Shown piece after piece: positions 46,857 through 58,867 of a DNA stretch of 64,000 nt. Source of the DNA: Hofstenia miamia (taxonomy: Eukaryota > Xenacoelomorpha > Acoela); assembly GCA_004352715.1 (NCBI GenBank), contig SCFE01000002.1, positions 1,688,029 to 1,752,028 on the forward strand, in the 5' to 3' direction. The notes under the pieces are model-generated. The model was given only the letters and a program-made list of their open reading frames with translations, did no database searches and was not told the DNA's origin. The translations under genes and the position numbers were made by a program. The stretch's first letter is position 1. Each line of letters begins with the position of its first letter.

Positions 46857-46993
46857 TATATATTTGTAAGGCACAATAAGTAAAATGTTGCTAAACTAAT
46901 CTCTGAAAAACTTAACTGCAGTACTGATGAAAAGGTGACTCTCATGGATAGTTTATAGTAAACTTACCAATTTATCCCTAATTAGAAAATGTG

Positions 46994-48222
46994 TATTGGA
47001 AAAATGTATTTGGCCACCTGAAAAAAATTTAACAAATAAGCAAATCCAAAAAATGTAAATTCAAAATAACATTCATAAATTAATAATAATATAAGTACTT
47101 AGCAACAAAATTCTTTCTTCTAATATTTTCTAGGGTGTCCCTTTGAGCGAATAACAGCTTCAAGGTGATCAGGGATTGAAGCAAAAAGTCTTTCAATAAA
47201 GCTGTTGGGAATTGCATAAAATTATTTCTTTATTGCGCTCCACAGCTCGTCTTCAGTGTGAAGTGTATGCTGTCCAATTCGATATTTACCTCTTTCTACA
47301 TATTTTCGATAATGTTAGGGTCTGGAGATTGACAAGGCCAGTCAGCAAGGATAGCAACCCCATTATTGTAGGGGAAATTTCTCATTTCTTTTGAGGTATG
47401 ACATGGAGCACCATCCTGCTGATATATTGATCACTTGTAAGGAGTGGCAAGAGTTCCTTTTCTAGAATTTGAACATATTAAGAGCTTAGAAAACTACCAA
47501 TGATGTGAACAATCTTGCGAAAGCCACACTTCCATATTGCACCCCATACCATTACAGACTTCCCACCATAATTCATGGTCCTCCGAGTAAGTTAAGGCAA
47601 GAATCTGAACTTCTGCCCAGTTGGTCTCTATCAACATTCTTTTCGATGAGTATTGCTCAAATCTTGACTCATCTGAAAATATAACATTAGACCAATTTTC
47701 AGAGGAATTGTCTCTCATTAAATTGACCAACCTCACCCCGTGTAATCTTTGCTTTGAGGTTAAAAATAGCTTTCTGGGTGCCACGAAAGTCACAATTGAG
47801 TACTTCTTCAGGATGTTTCGCACAATTCTTGCTATCACAAGGTGACCATCAGCCCATTTCTTGCGAAATTCATCTGAAGGCACATAAGAGCTGATTGGGA
47901 AGTTTTGGAGGTCTTCCTTGGTCTTCCGGACTTTGGCTTGGAAGCAATGATGTTTTCAGAAGTGAAACGTCTGATGATATCCTCGCAGTATTTCGAGATC
48001 ACTCTACAAGTCGGGCTATATTACCTTGACTAATCGCTTCCAAATGTTTGGAGATAATCAACTCGCGGATGGCAAGAGGTACGTAACCAAGCATCATATA
48101 TTTCGATGAAAGACTGTTATTAGACATTTTCAATATAAAAAAACTGAAAAAAGCTAAACCAATGAAATTTTTACAGATTCTCTGATTTGGTCTGAAGTGG
48201 CCGAATACATTTTTCCAAGATA
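46994..48222 (-). mobile_element. Tc1-type transposon
   Basis: The ends carry TTGGAAAAATGTATTTGGCC at the left and, in reverse complement, TTGGAAAAATGTATTCGGCC at the right, with TA just outside. About 1.23 kb with a minus-strand transposase, the right size for Tc1. It lies 140 bp behind the TSP1-repeat gene, in opposite orientation. Confidence 0.85.
47120..48127 (-). pseudogene. Tc1 transposase, decayed
   Basis: Start ATG at 48127. The N-terminal helix-turn-helix part contains RELIISKHLEAISQGNIARL and, in another frame, KPKSGRPRK near 47925. The catalytic part reads KYSIVTFVAPRKLFLTSKQR and NWSNVIFSDESRFEQYSSKR, which includes the second D of DDE (SDES). The end IPNSFIERLFASIPDHLEAV, then IRSKGHPRKY, is typical of Tc1, with TAG at 47120-47122. 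Several stops and shifts. Confidence 0.82.
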
Positions 48223-49467
48223 CGATTAGCTAACTAAAAGCATTGTAGCATTTCTCCTTGAGATTTAAAGTAAGCAGTGATAATGATGTCTCAACATTGA
48301 TAAATTCCTCTTTCTACAACCCCAAATCTAATTAAAAAATAACTACTGACATTCTTGGCGTCCATTTCTTAGAAATATTTATCACAAATCATGGGTAGCC
48401 GAATTTTTTTTTCCAGTACTGTATATATATATATATATATATATATGCAGGATGGATATAGAAACATTTTTAGAGGGGCCCAATGTAGAATAAAATGATA
48501 AGTGTATACTTGGGTACCATGGAGTGCACAAATTATTAAATTTTCAATTTTTAAAATTTATCATTATGCACGGACTTCACTACCATCTACTTACATCAAA
48601 AATGCAGGCATAGAATTTGTGAAATTTTTAAGACTCTGTGAAATAATTTTCAAGTTTCATGTACACTTTAATAATAGCATGTTGTGTTTTTAGTACATTT
48701 TTACATTATGCATTACAAGATAGACCAATGTCATAAGATTAAGTAAATAACAAACGTTTCACCTAATGGTATAAATGTATGATTAGTCATAAATTCAATC
48801 AATGTTGTTAAATATGTTGATAAAATTCAAGAAGATTAACCAATTAAAAAATGTAAAGTTTTTGCTAAAATCAATATATTCTTCAATTAAAAATTGTGCT
48901 GATTTTGGATATGTCACACAAATCCACCAAATGGGCTATGTAGGAACAATGTGGTGAAAAGAAATGATAAACAAGCAGAAAATATTTGCTTAATTATTAC
49001 TCATGCTATGCTTAATATTTTACATTGTTCTTTTGCATATAATTTAATCCTTATACGTTTATATGCCACAGAGTAGCAGTAGCTATGCTCACCTAATTTC
49101 ATTAGTATTTTTCTAAATTAATACTATTTAAAATCTTATGCAAAAATTGAAATACCCCACAGAAGAAAGGACTAAAAGAGTTCATAAATTTCCAAAAGTA
49201 AATATCTACATGTCTATAAAATATATTTTAAGAAAATTAAATATTTAATATAATAAATATATGAGTTTGTGAATTTATGAAAATGAAATGTTAATGTTTG
49301 TTAGCCAATAGGAACATCACTGAGAGAAAGGTTAAGCAGAAAGATGCCAATGAAAGAGTCTGAAGAAGATATTGAAATGAATCAAATCAATTCTTAGTGA
49401 TGATGAAAATTAAGAGCAAGAATTATTCTTGCAAATAAATTTTGATCACTGGCGAAATTACAAATTG

Positions 49468-49508
<41 letters not shown>

Positions 49509-49689
49509 TATAAATATATATATATGAAATTCTGGTGAAACAGGGATTTTAAAAAATTATCGTAGTCTATCAAAGTTTAATGAAGACAAGATATGTGGTT
49601 ATATTCAAAAAAGACATACAATAAAAGTTACGTAGGCAGATTTTAGTGAGCACCAAATAACTTCCATGCCCAACTAGAAGTGGATCAAG
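48223..49689. other. No supported gene; TA tracts
   Basis: AT-rich with TA microsatellites at 48422-48446 and 49470-49525. No coding signal was recognised. Confidence 0.5.
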
Positions 49690-50220
49690 CTTTTTGAATC
49701 CGATCCAACCAGACCCGGATGATATGTAGACCACACCAAACACGCCCCACCTGTTTTCTTAAGTTTGACTAGGCTAAACCCGACTTGTTCATTTGGGCAC
49801 GTAGTAGGAATAATTCATTTTACTACAAATATGATTCTCTAAGGCCATTAAGAACTAGAACTTAATAATGTTGTAGAACATAATATAATAGTAAGAAAAC
49901 AAATATCTCGAGACCATCCCTTCGACTTTTATGAAACTACCTTGCAACCCAACCAGATGTTGATCTCATACTATGACAAAAGTTTGACGGAGCCAGCTAA
50001 ATGTTTAAAAAATGAGGTTTATTTAGTGCACACTACTCTTCAAGGCAGCTTAGATGAATTTCAATGATGATTAGTTTGAAAACAGCAACATGTCCACAAA
50101 CCAAACAAAAATATAAATTTCTATAAATGTCTAGCCAGTAGTGGGAAATTTAAATGCTTTGCTATGCATTAGTTGTCGTGTGACAACATCGTTCAATCGC
50201 TCAATGTAATGAAAAATATA
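49690..50220 (+). repeat. Diverged copy of the 19568-type hAT repeat
   Basis: Shared phrases with 19580-19790 include CCAACCAGACCCG, CTAGCCAGT, AAATGCTTTG and GTTCAATCGxTCAATGTAA. No clear ends were found; it appears rearranged. Confidence 0.4.
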
Positions 50221-50509
50221 TATATCTACGGCAAAATTCCTCAAAATGGAAAAATTAATCTGAAAAAAATATTAACTATATAGTAATGTTTAACAGATTT
50301 CCTTCAAAAGTTTTTTTGAATAACAGAAAAGAGAGGCAAAAATTGAATTTCATACTGCCAATACTTTCGTACGAATGGCATTGCAGATGAGATGGTTTTT
50401 GTAAAAATATTGATGAATTCGAATAAAATCGTTCAGTATTTGAGGCTGGTGGCAAAATGAAGTAAAATTTGCGCCACTTCACTAGCTAAAGAAATTGACT
50501 AATTTATAG

Positions 50510-50513
<4 letters not shown>

Positions 50514-50545
<32 letters not shown>

Positions 50546-50874
50546 ATAATTTATATAATATATATATATATATTAGTGATATGCGCACCCGTCCAACAAA
50601 AAAACATTATTATCCATACCCGATACTTTTTACCCGTACTGGAAAAAATTTTCATTAGTGCAATTAATCAAGTTTTATAATTGTTCAACATTTCGAACAC
50701 AATTCACTTTCATTATATGTTAATTTTTTCAATATTTTACGATTAAAATTTTTTTTGAAAAAGTTCTTATTTAAGTTACTTAAAATGCGGAATAACAAGT
50801 GTACCCGTATTAGCGGGTATGGACGGGTAAAATCAGGTACACACGGGTAGTATATATATATATATATATATATA
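50514..50874 (-). repeat. hAT-related repeat between TA tracts
   Basis: TA-rich tracts (50514-50571 and 50851-50874) bracket 50572-50850. The left side TTAGTGATATGCGCACCCG is the reverse of the right end of the 19568 element, and GCGGGTATGGACGGGTAAAA near the right resembles its inner sequence. The other end is lost. Confidence 0.5.
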
Positions 50875-51396
50875 GAAAGAGAGAGTTTCTAAGTGGAAAC
50901 TGTACATTAAGATTGTCTGATTTACATAGTATTGCTAAGTACTCCCAAGATAAATCTCTCCCAATTGTATTAGAATTCAATAATTTTTGGTATCAACGAA
51001 AAACCGAATTTTCGTTGTAATTTTAGACATTATTGTAAAGCATTAATGAGAATGATTGTAAATTCAAATTCTAGTGACATAATGATTAAAAGTAACCACA
51101 AATGGTGCTGATAAATTATGATTGGAATAAGAAGTTTAGAACTTTGTGAATGATTTTATCTTATTAAAATCAAGTCTAGAAATATAGAAATTTAAGCATA
51201 TAAGTCTGAATACATAATTATCCAAACATTGTGAGACTTAAAGCAGCGTGTGCGATATTCTAATTCATAAATTTTAATTTCAAAAATGTAGATTTGTACT
51301 AAAACTCCAAAAATTATGAATCTTTGCACTGTTTTCTATTGTTTTGTAACATCATAATTATATTAATCAATAAACTTGAAAATCAAAAAATTTCTT

Positions 51397-51500
51397 AACC
51401 GGATTTTACCCTGATTAACCGGCTCCTGAAGATTAGCCACCTTTAACTGAACCGTACCGGCTTAACCGTTTTAACCTGACCGGTCTAAGCAGATCGATCC
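51397..51500. repeat. AACCGG-rich degenerate repeat
   Basis: Five or more AACCGG/ACCGGT-type words occur in 100 bases, ending GATCGATCCAGCACTG beside a TA tract (51510-51549). The CAGTGCTGG-like end is in the style of hAT elements, but no partner end was found. Confidence 0.4.
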
Positions 51501-51507
51501 AGCACTG

Positions 51508-51554
<47 letters not shown>

Positions 51555-51930
51555 TTTCCGCTGGGTATTTTTCAGGAAATATTTATTGGCCCCCAGTACA
51601 CTTTCTTGCTGTGGATAGATGGGTTTTTGAAAAAGTCCAAGTTCGGGTCCAATTTTTTGTACATAATCTCAAATGGGGTCCTCATTAAGCGATCTATCAA
51701 AAAAATTAGGGTCACCTGACGCTGAGTACAGGGGTTTTTGCTCGAAACTGGCACTGGGTACAAAACGAAAAAACCCCATATACCCAGCGCCAATATATGC
51801 ATATATATATATATATATATNATATATATGCATATATTTACGCTCAGTACACCTAGTTTACGCTAAGTACACACATAAAAAATTTATATTTACGCTAAGT
51901 ACTTTTACTTACGGTAGGTACAAACAGAAA
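51555..51930. repeat. CGCTGGGTAC / ACGCTAAGTAC iterated repeat
   Basis: Words of the form CGCTxxGTAC recur at least six times around a TA tract that contains a single N (51821). Similar to 276-480. The strand and class are unknown. Confidence 0.5.
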
Positions 51931-54361
51931 AATTAAATATTTTGTTAAGTAAAAAATACAAATATGGCTAAATATAAGTCAGTATTAGTTAATATACTTG
52001 ACTAACGCTTCCTTTTTAATTTACTAGTTGAAGGCTTGTTCTGTTCATCTGATTGCTGTAATAATGGATTATATCCAAACGATCATTAATAGATTTGGTA
52101 ACGTAAAGATTTTCTGCAATTCTTGCACTGTGGCCGGTTTATTCTAAGTGCGCCTTTTTACCGGGCTGAGAGTTTTATCATTGGATAGAAAGGTATCCTA
52201 TGCCTTTCTTATGGATGTAGAAGTAAATGAAAATGATTAGTGAAGTACAATTGAAGTGCATCAGCAAAATATTTATGAACATTGTGTTCTCGAATGTTCT
52301 TTTGAGTTGAAAAAGTGAATTATGGCTTTTTAAAAAATGTATTTTCATATGCTTCTATCATTTTCTTGTCAGTGGCCTTTGATCTTCCTGAATTTCACTA
52401 TGTTCGCATATTTATACCCAGTCTTTCCTTTTGATGATTGAATGTAATCATCAGATGTTTTTAAGCTAGTCTCTATTTCAGAAAGAATCGTTACTATTGG
52501 AACTTCTTGCTTTGTGATACGGCTTTCACGCCCGGTCTGTAAATTTAACATTGATGATTTAAGATAATCATTAAGTTATTATGTCTTCAATTCCATCTAA
52601 ATTTGTTTCTTTCTCACAATAGTTCTTAATTGATTCCTTTAAAGTTTTAAGAAACTTATCATTTGATTTAAAGACAACTGCAATAATGTTACGCTGTGAG
52701 CAAACATGGACTTCTACGATATAAGCATCATTAGTAAATTATCGTAGAAGTCTATGGAGCAGCCTTGAATATTATGTCTTCTACTGACAAAACTTCTTAT
52801 ACAAAAATTGCACTGAATTACATTTTTAAGACAGTCAATGGGGAAATAGTCGAGAATAAGTTTGTGAAATTTCTTAATTTCAAAATGTTTATCAACCAAA
52901 TGGCTTCTCATGCTTACAAACTCTTTTTATATAGCAAACATGTTTGCGCGCCTTGCCTTTTTATAATTTTTTGGATGGGCCTTTACAGTTTTCTTCTTCT
53001 TAGAACTAATGGAACACTGATTCTCAAATTCCAATTCTATTGTAGTATTTTCTGCTGATGATTTCGTATCAAAAAAACTAGTGTTCGTATTGTTCTATAT
53101 CAGATAATGAATACTCCATACCTGAAAACTTACTCATATTTGATTTCTAAAACAATATTAAGCATTACAAATACAATCATTTGAAATTATGTACATACCA
53201 TAAGAATACGTATTAATAGGACAAGCATTCCAGCATTTTCCTTATTTCTTTATCAAAAGTGTATATAATAGCTATGCATATAGATGAACAATAAGTAAAC
53301 CAATATTTGATTATGTTCAAATTTTCAATCATGAAAAGCACATTCAAGTTGAGGAAAAGAAATCGAGGTTTACAAATATTTAGATTCCATAAAAAGTATT
53401 AAGGCCTCTTGTCTAGATAGTGTAGAATCGGTGGCTAGGGACTATAGTGGCATTACCAAAGAACTAATTGACTCTGCAGAAGGTTACAAATGAGGCCTTA
53501 ATAGAGCAGCCACGATTCTAGCGAAATAACAATAATAGATCCAACAAACAACATTGGTAATTCATCCACTGTAACTTGTAACTGTTTAGGTAAACATCCA
53601 GGATGACCAATTCATACGGCTTCCAGCTGAAGTGCTACCTGAGGGGAAGGCAGCTCGTGATTTGAGTGTGTGGTGCTATCCTAGTTGCCTCATTATATAA
53701 TTTTTATCTCAATACAAATATAACAGTCTTGAAATAGGTCTTATTTCTCAGCTCACTATTAAATTGCACATAATTGCTGTGCATTCACGTTAACCAGCGG
53801 TATAGTATCATCACAGTGTATAAACATTATAGGTGCATGTAGGAGACGAACGAATGTCTTATTTTCCTTATACCTAGCCGTAACATAATATGGTCCATGA
53901 CTTTGGCTGCTAACTGTCCTGAAAGCTACACGTTGAATCGGTGCACAGTTAGCAGGACTCCCAAATTATAATCAAAATGATACAATTAAGCAAAAAAGTA
54001 AACATTGAGGATAGTTGAACACATTGAGGTGAGATAAACTCTATTCGCCCAGTTGCTACATTTGTTGCCCTATTTATACAAAGTTTCAATAATTACCTGC
54101 CTTTGTTTACAATTTCGAATCACACGATCACTTTCCCTTGCAAATTCAATTTAGCAACAAACAACACGTAATACATCATTGAGGGGACAAATTAATAGCA
54201 ATGTAAATTATTGAGGTGACGTCAAAGTGACGCAATCACTACAAATTACAAAATTATAAAGTAAGAATTCGATCAAATTTAAAAATAAAATTCAAATGTC
54301 CCCGAGTGACTCTACAATAGCAAGGAATGCTTAGTTCCAAGCTTTCTTATGAACTAGCTTA
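51931..54361. other. No supported gene
   Basis: Open frames at 52714-52911 (minus; CNFCIRSFVSRRHNIQGC resembles a weak zinc finger) and 52765-53058 (plus) overlap each other. Neither can be assigned. The rest shows no coding pattern. Possibly an old DNA transposon. Confidence 0.4.
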
Positions 54362-54546
54362 TACCCCGTTTACACGTGACACGAGACATGCATGTCTTGT
54401 GTTTTTAATGAGCGAATGTCACGTCTAAACGCCCAAAACACGCGACATTCTCTACTTGAATGTCGCGTGTTTTGGGTGTTTAGACGTGACATTTGCTCGT
54501 TAAAAACACAAGACATGCATGTCTCATGTCACGTGTAAACGGGGTA
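54362..54546. mobile_element. Near-perfect palindromic MITE with TTA target duplication
   Basis: Two arms of about 89 bases (starting TACCCCGTTTACACGTGACA) are reverse complements with few mismatches, around a loop TCTACTT. TTA flanks both sides (54359-54361 and 54547-54549). A three-base TTA/TAA duplication suggests PIF/Harbinger-type mobilisation. No coding capacity. Confidence 0.85.
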
Positions 54547-55141
54547 TTACCCTATTTCAAAATTAATTAACATGTCTTTAATGCAAGCCAATGCCTCTTC
54601 ATTTTGCGATGCAGGTGTAGCATGCTTGGAAAAAAGAAGCCCAGTTAAATCCTTATTGTTATTGATATCAGGCCAATTTCTATAAAACATTGAATTCAAA
54701 AATTGTTGAAGATATAATTCTCCTTCACGAATTTAAATATATGATTATTCGAATGCTAGATCCTCAACAGTTTGGCAATGTTACCTTAGAATAATGTTGT
54801 TTGACTTTAAAAAGGCGTTTGATATTATAGATCATAAAATGCAAAAAATAATATTACTGGAATCTGAGATCATCAGTTACTCAATTAATTGGATTTTATA
54901 TTTCTTAACCAATAGCAAACAAAGAATCGCTTTACCTAAAAAAACAATCTCAGATCAAGAGTTAATCTTCTCTTGTGTGCCTCAAGATACCAAATTAGGT
55001 CTTGGTTATTTATCTTAGTCATCACACAGGTTTAATCAGAGATCACGAAGATCGAATTATATATGTTGACGCCACCACTTGGAAGTCATTCCAAAACACT
55101 GCTCAAGTAAGGCTAATGATCTCTTTATAAATATTAAGAAG

Positions 55142-55511
55142 AAGGGTTGCCATGTTTTAAACAGAACCTGTTTAAAACATGTTTTAAACACTTTTTAAAA
55201 CAACTGTTTTTGCAGTGTTTTTTTAAATGTTTTTTTCAAATTTATATAGGAAAGTTTGGAAATCAATTTTTGGGTTTCGTCCATTCATACTTTTATAACC
55301 AATTTTCTACCAAAAAATAGCAAAACTTGCATTTTGTTTACATGTATGAAACGAATGTTGATAAGTTTATCGTAATTAAATGTTTGCCACTATATGTGTT
55401 TTTAACAAAATCGGCGAACCTTTAGCTGGTTCTGTCGAAAAGCAAAAAAACATTGTTTTAAACGTTTAAAACGTTTTTTTGTAAAAAATACGTTTTTTTT
55501 TGCCAAGTCTG
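55142..55511. mobile_element. hAT MITE inserted in LINE reverse transcriptase
   Basis: The 8-bp direct repeat TTAAGAAG flanks it at 55134-55141 and 55512-55519. Ends: left AAGGGTTGCCATG, right (reverse complement) CAGACTTGGCAAAA. The interior is rich in GTTTTAAAC palindromes near both ends. It is 370 bp, no protein, and the LINE frame can be followed from one side to the other. Confidence 0.8.
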
Positions 55512-55619
55512 TTAAGAAGTGGTGTGATCTCAGACTTGCATTTGGAAATGCGATTCTCTTCCATTTCCGCAACAACTTAAAAAACATTTCCATATTTTTC
55601 CATTAATTTTCACATCCGT

Positions 55620-56370
55620 CAGCAACTCTTAGAACTAGGGATTGAGATTCTGCGGAATCAAAATTTTAATGGTTTCAATCCCCATTGGATTGGACCCATC
55701 TCAATCCCATCAAATTTTCTTTGCGATAGCTCTATTGCTATAACAGCATAACTACTGTTTTGATCAAAATTGGAAACATAATGAGTAACACTCTAAATCT
55801 TTAGTGAAACACTTCTTTTATGGTCACAGTCCCACTTTACTTTCAGTCTGAGAGCAGTAAATCCCATTAGACTAAGTGGTCCCGTAGAACTCCATTAATT
55901 GTTTGTCAAATTGACATAATGTGAAAGGAAATTAAAATTCGATTTATACAAGCGTAGTAATTGGCTTGGTTAAAACTTCTAAGATACACTATATAATTTG
56001 TAATGCCTTTAATCCTGGCTCCAGCCAAAGTCTATTTCACTTTCCCTCCCATTCAAAATCGAATTAAAATTAAAAAAGATTCAAAGCTATAAATGAATTT
56101 CGATGATATATGGAAAAATTAATGTAATGCAGTATACTTATATGCATCACAAGTTTCTATAGATAATTAAATAGCAAAAAATGTATATTGGGTGGGAAAC
56201 AGAATTAGTTACATTCTATTTCCATTTCCATAATTTGGAATTGCAATGGAATGAACATATCCATTTCCATATGCAAACATGTGTGATCTTCACAACATGA
56301 AACCAAGCAATAGTAAATGTCAAGATATTACGATTTCTTTTCATCACAATTTCAGTGCTCTGACAGAAGT
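55620..56370. other. Unassigned insert within the LINE
   Basis: No LINE-like reading. It contains GGGATTGAGATTCTGCGGAA and several CCATT/CCATTTCC phrases. Its boundaries could not be set. Confidence 0.35.
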
Positions 56371-57724
56371 TCAAGACGAAGAGCTCTTTGTAAAAAAAGT
56401 CAAATTTGTAAAACTTTTGGGAGTGATTTAGCAAACCAGATCTTAATTGGACAGAAAATGCTAACTACATTTTGTTAAAAACGCTTCCAAAACATTGCAT
56501 TTTTTAAAATTCTTAAGCGTGCGGGAACTCCAGAATTTGACTTATTTAACATTTATATTTCAATAATTAGATCTGTCCTTGAATACTTTTACCCTGTACT
56601 ACCTATAGAGCTCACCTAATCAAAGAAATTAGAACAACTTCAAAGAAAGGCCTTCAAAATCTCGTTTAGATTTACAAGTCACAGCTCGAGAAACTATGAA
56701 GACATCATAGCTATAGTCTATTTTATCATAATAAATTTAGTATTGGTGTAATGTAGATCCATAAATAAGCACAATTTCATTACTGCAATTCTAGAAGAGG
56801 TTGCAAATTATAATGTATTAACTAATACATAGCTTAGAAACAGGAAATGTTTCGAACTAAAAATAGTGATAATTTATTCCCATTTTTTTAGGTAGCTCTA
56901 GGAATCCAAAAATGATTTTATCATCATTCCATTATAAGATGCATGCATATTCTGCATCTACACTGAATAAAGAAACATATGCGTTTCAATGTATATTTTG
57001 TTTTATTATATATATTTCAACTTTTTGGCAATAATGTTTATTAAATTTGAATTTGTAAAATTTTCATTAAAACCTCATTTTCAAGAGAAATTGTAAAAGA
57101 CTAAAGGGTCCTTAAATCAGAAAATTATTTAAATGCCGATTCGCATCCAAATGAAAACAAATTGTACCTGCATTCAGAAATTGTAATTGCTTTATTTCAC
57201 CACTAGATGGCTACAAAACACTAAAATAATTCCTTGATATGCATTCATCCAAAACTATCATATGAAGAAGCTTGCACGAATTGGAACGTCAAAACGAAAA
57301 TTGCAATAAGATTTGGTCACAAATGATGAAGACTACGCATATTCTACCTCACTAAATCCCACCTAAAAATTCTCTCCTCAACACGCATTTTATATATAAT
57401 ATCGCATGAATAAACTGGCTAATTCCTTCATGGTTACTCAAGATAGAAATACCAGATCAGCTAGTTTAGTGCTATGTTAATTTTTTATGATTGTTGTGTT
57501 TATTAGTTTGTCACTTGACCGCAAGATCATTAGCAATTTTAAATATAGTATTTATTTAGTTACTTACTCAAATATTCAAATATAATTTACTGAGATTCAC
57601 ATAATTTTCAATAAATTTAATTAAAAAACGTTTCGACTATATTACAGTGATTATCAGTTTATAATTTGTGCAGCAACAAAGATTTACAATGTACTAAACT
57701 TTATAAGGTAATGATATTGCATAC

Positions 57725-58062
57725 TAGAGGTGTTGTGCGGGACCAGTTATATTTGGGCCTGGTCCCTGTTGCGGAAGTCTATATTTGGTCCTGGTCTTGA
57801 AAGGGTAATTTTGTCCTGGTGGATATCTATAATTTTATTATCACATATCAAATTAGAAATTAAATAATTGGTAGCTAAAGTAATGCGAAATTCAACAAAT
57901 CTCAGATAAATTGCATTATTCTTAAGCAAATGAAATGCTTAATTTCTTGATTTACGCACATATTGGTCCTGGTACTTTCCTGAATTTGTACCAAAGTATT
58001 ACTTTTGGTCTGGTATCTGGTCCCAGTCCTTGGGGAACCAAGTATCGGCCCGCGCTCCTCGA
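57725..58062. mobile_element. Short hAT-like MITE
   Basis: Left TAGAGGTGTTGTGCGGGACC, right (reverse complement) TCGAGGAGCGCGGGCCGATA. Flanks TTGCATAC (57717-57724) and TTGCATGC (58063-58070) differ at one base of eight. Interior rich in TGGTCCTGGT. No protein. Confidence 0.65.
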
Positions 58063-58570
58063 TTGCATGCATTAAAATATATTAATCTCATTCCTTCCTA
58101 ATTGGATCGAATCCTTCGATTGACATATCCACATATAATTTTCTGATAGACGCTTCTAAAAATGATTTAACAGATTATTTCATAATTTTAGAAAATGCAA
58201 AATAATATCTTAGAAACGCTGAAAAGCAAAAATAGATATGACTATATACATATTAGAAATTATCTAAACTTACACTGCCTAAGCATGAAATGATAAGCCG
58301 TAATTTTTTTACAATATTTACAGCAAAAAATGATTTTGCATAGATGCTATGAAACAGTGAAGTCGTAAGATAGCGCATTTATTAATTTTCTATGCTGTGA
58401 TTTAAATTAAAGTGTCAATCTTAAATTTAAACTTAAAATATTAGCTTAAATTTAAGACATGTTAAACAAGCTTAAAATTTTCTAAAATGCTTGTCATTGC
58501 CTATGTGAAAAATGACTCTTAAACTTTCAGTAAAGCCACTCCAATATATCTTCAGCCCAATGCAAAAAAT

Positions 58571-58770
58571 GGATTAAGTCAAAATGTGCAAAAAGTTTAT
58601 TTTCTCGAATTAGTCAAGAAGGCAACATTTCGGAAATTATTATGTCAGTGTGGTACACTGGATTAAGTCACCCTGGCTAATGCATGATTGGTTTGTGTCA
58701 TCCCTTGACTTAGTCATTTTTTTCATTGACTTAGTCAATTTTGTTTTACGTGCTTTTTGACTTAGTAGTA
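58571..58770. repeat. Cluster of GACTTAGTC-type motifs at transposon left end
   Basis: GGATTAAGTC at 58571, GAATTAGTC at 58607, GATTAAGTCA at 58661, TGACTTAGTCA at about 58706 and 58727, and TGACTTAGTA at 58758. Matching words near the right end are at 62329, 62370 and 62531. Probably transposase or host-factor binding sites. Confidence 0.6.
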
Positions 58771-58867
58771 GATAGTTATTATTGCATAATTGCCTAGTGT
58801 ATTATCACAGGGTCTCTACTATTTGTCTTGTATAAAATTAGAATTATTTTATATTATTTAGTTTCAG

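Larger units (their letters stand above)
54600..56880 (+). pseudogene. L2/CR1-like LINE reverse transcriptase, interrupted
   Basis: LFDFKKAFDIIDHKMQ (motif A) starts near 54797. Then SINWILYFLTNSKQRIALPK, CVPQDTKLGLG (motif B) near 54980 and YVDATT (motif C region, degenerate) near 55063. After the hAT MITE (55142-55511) the reading resumes as KKWCDLRLAFGNAIL. Much later (56370-56700) KLLGV, LKRAGTPEFDLFNIY and SKKLEQLQRKAFKI give the thumb/C-terminal part. Bases 55620-56370 in between are unassigned and probably another insertion. Confidence 0.65.

Noticed and set aside
47212-47845. Plus-strand frames inside 47-48 kb
   Set aside because: Shadows of the minus-strand Tc1 transposase.
53400-53520. 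GC-richer stretch that resembled a structured RNA or tRNA
   Set aside because: No cloverleaf, A box or B box could be drawn.
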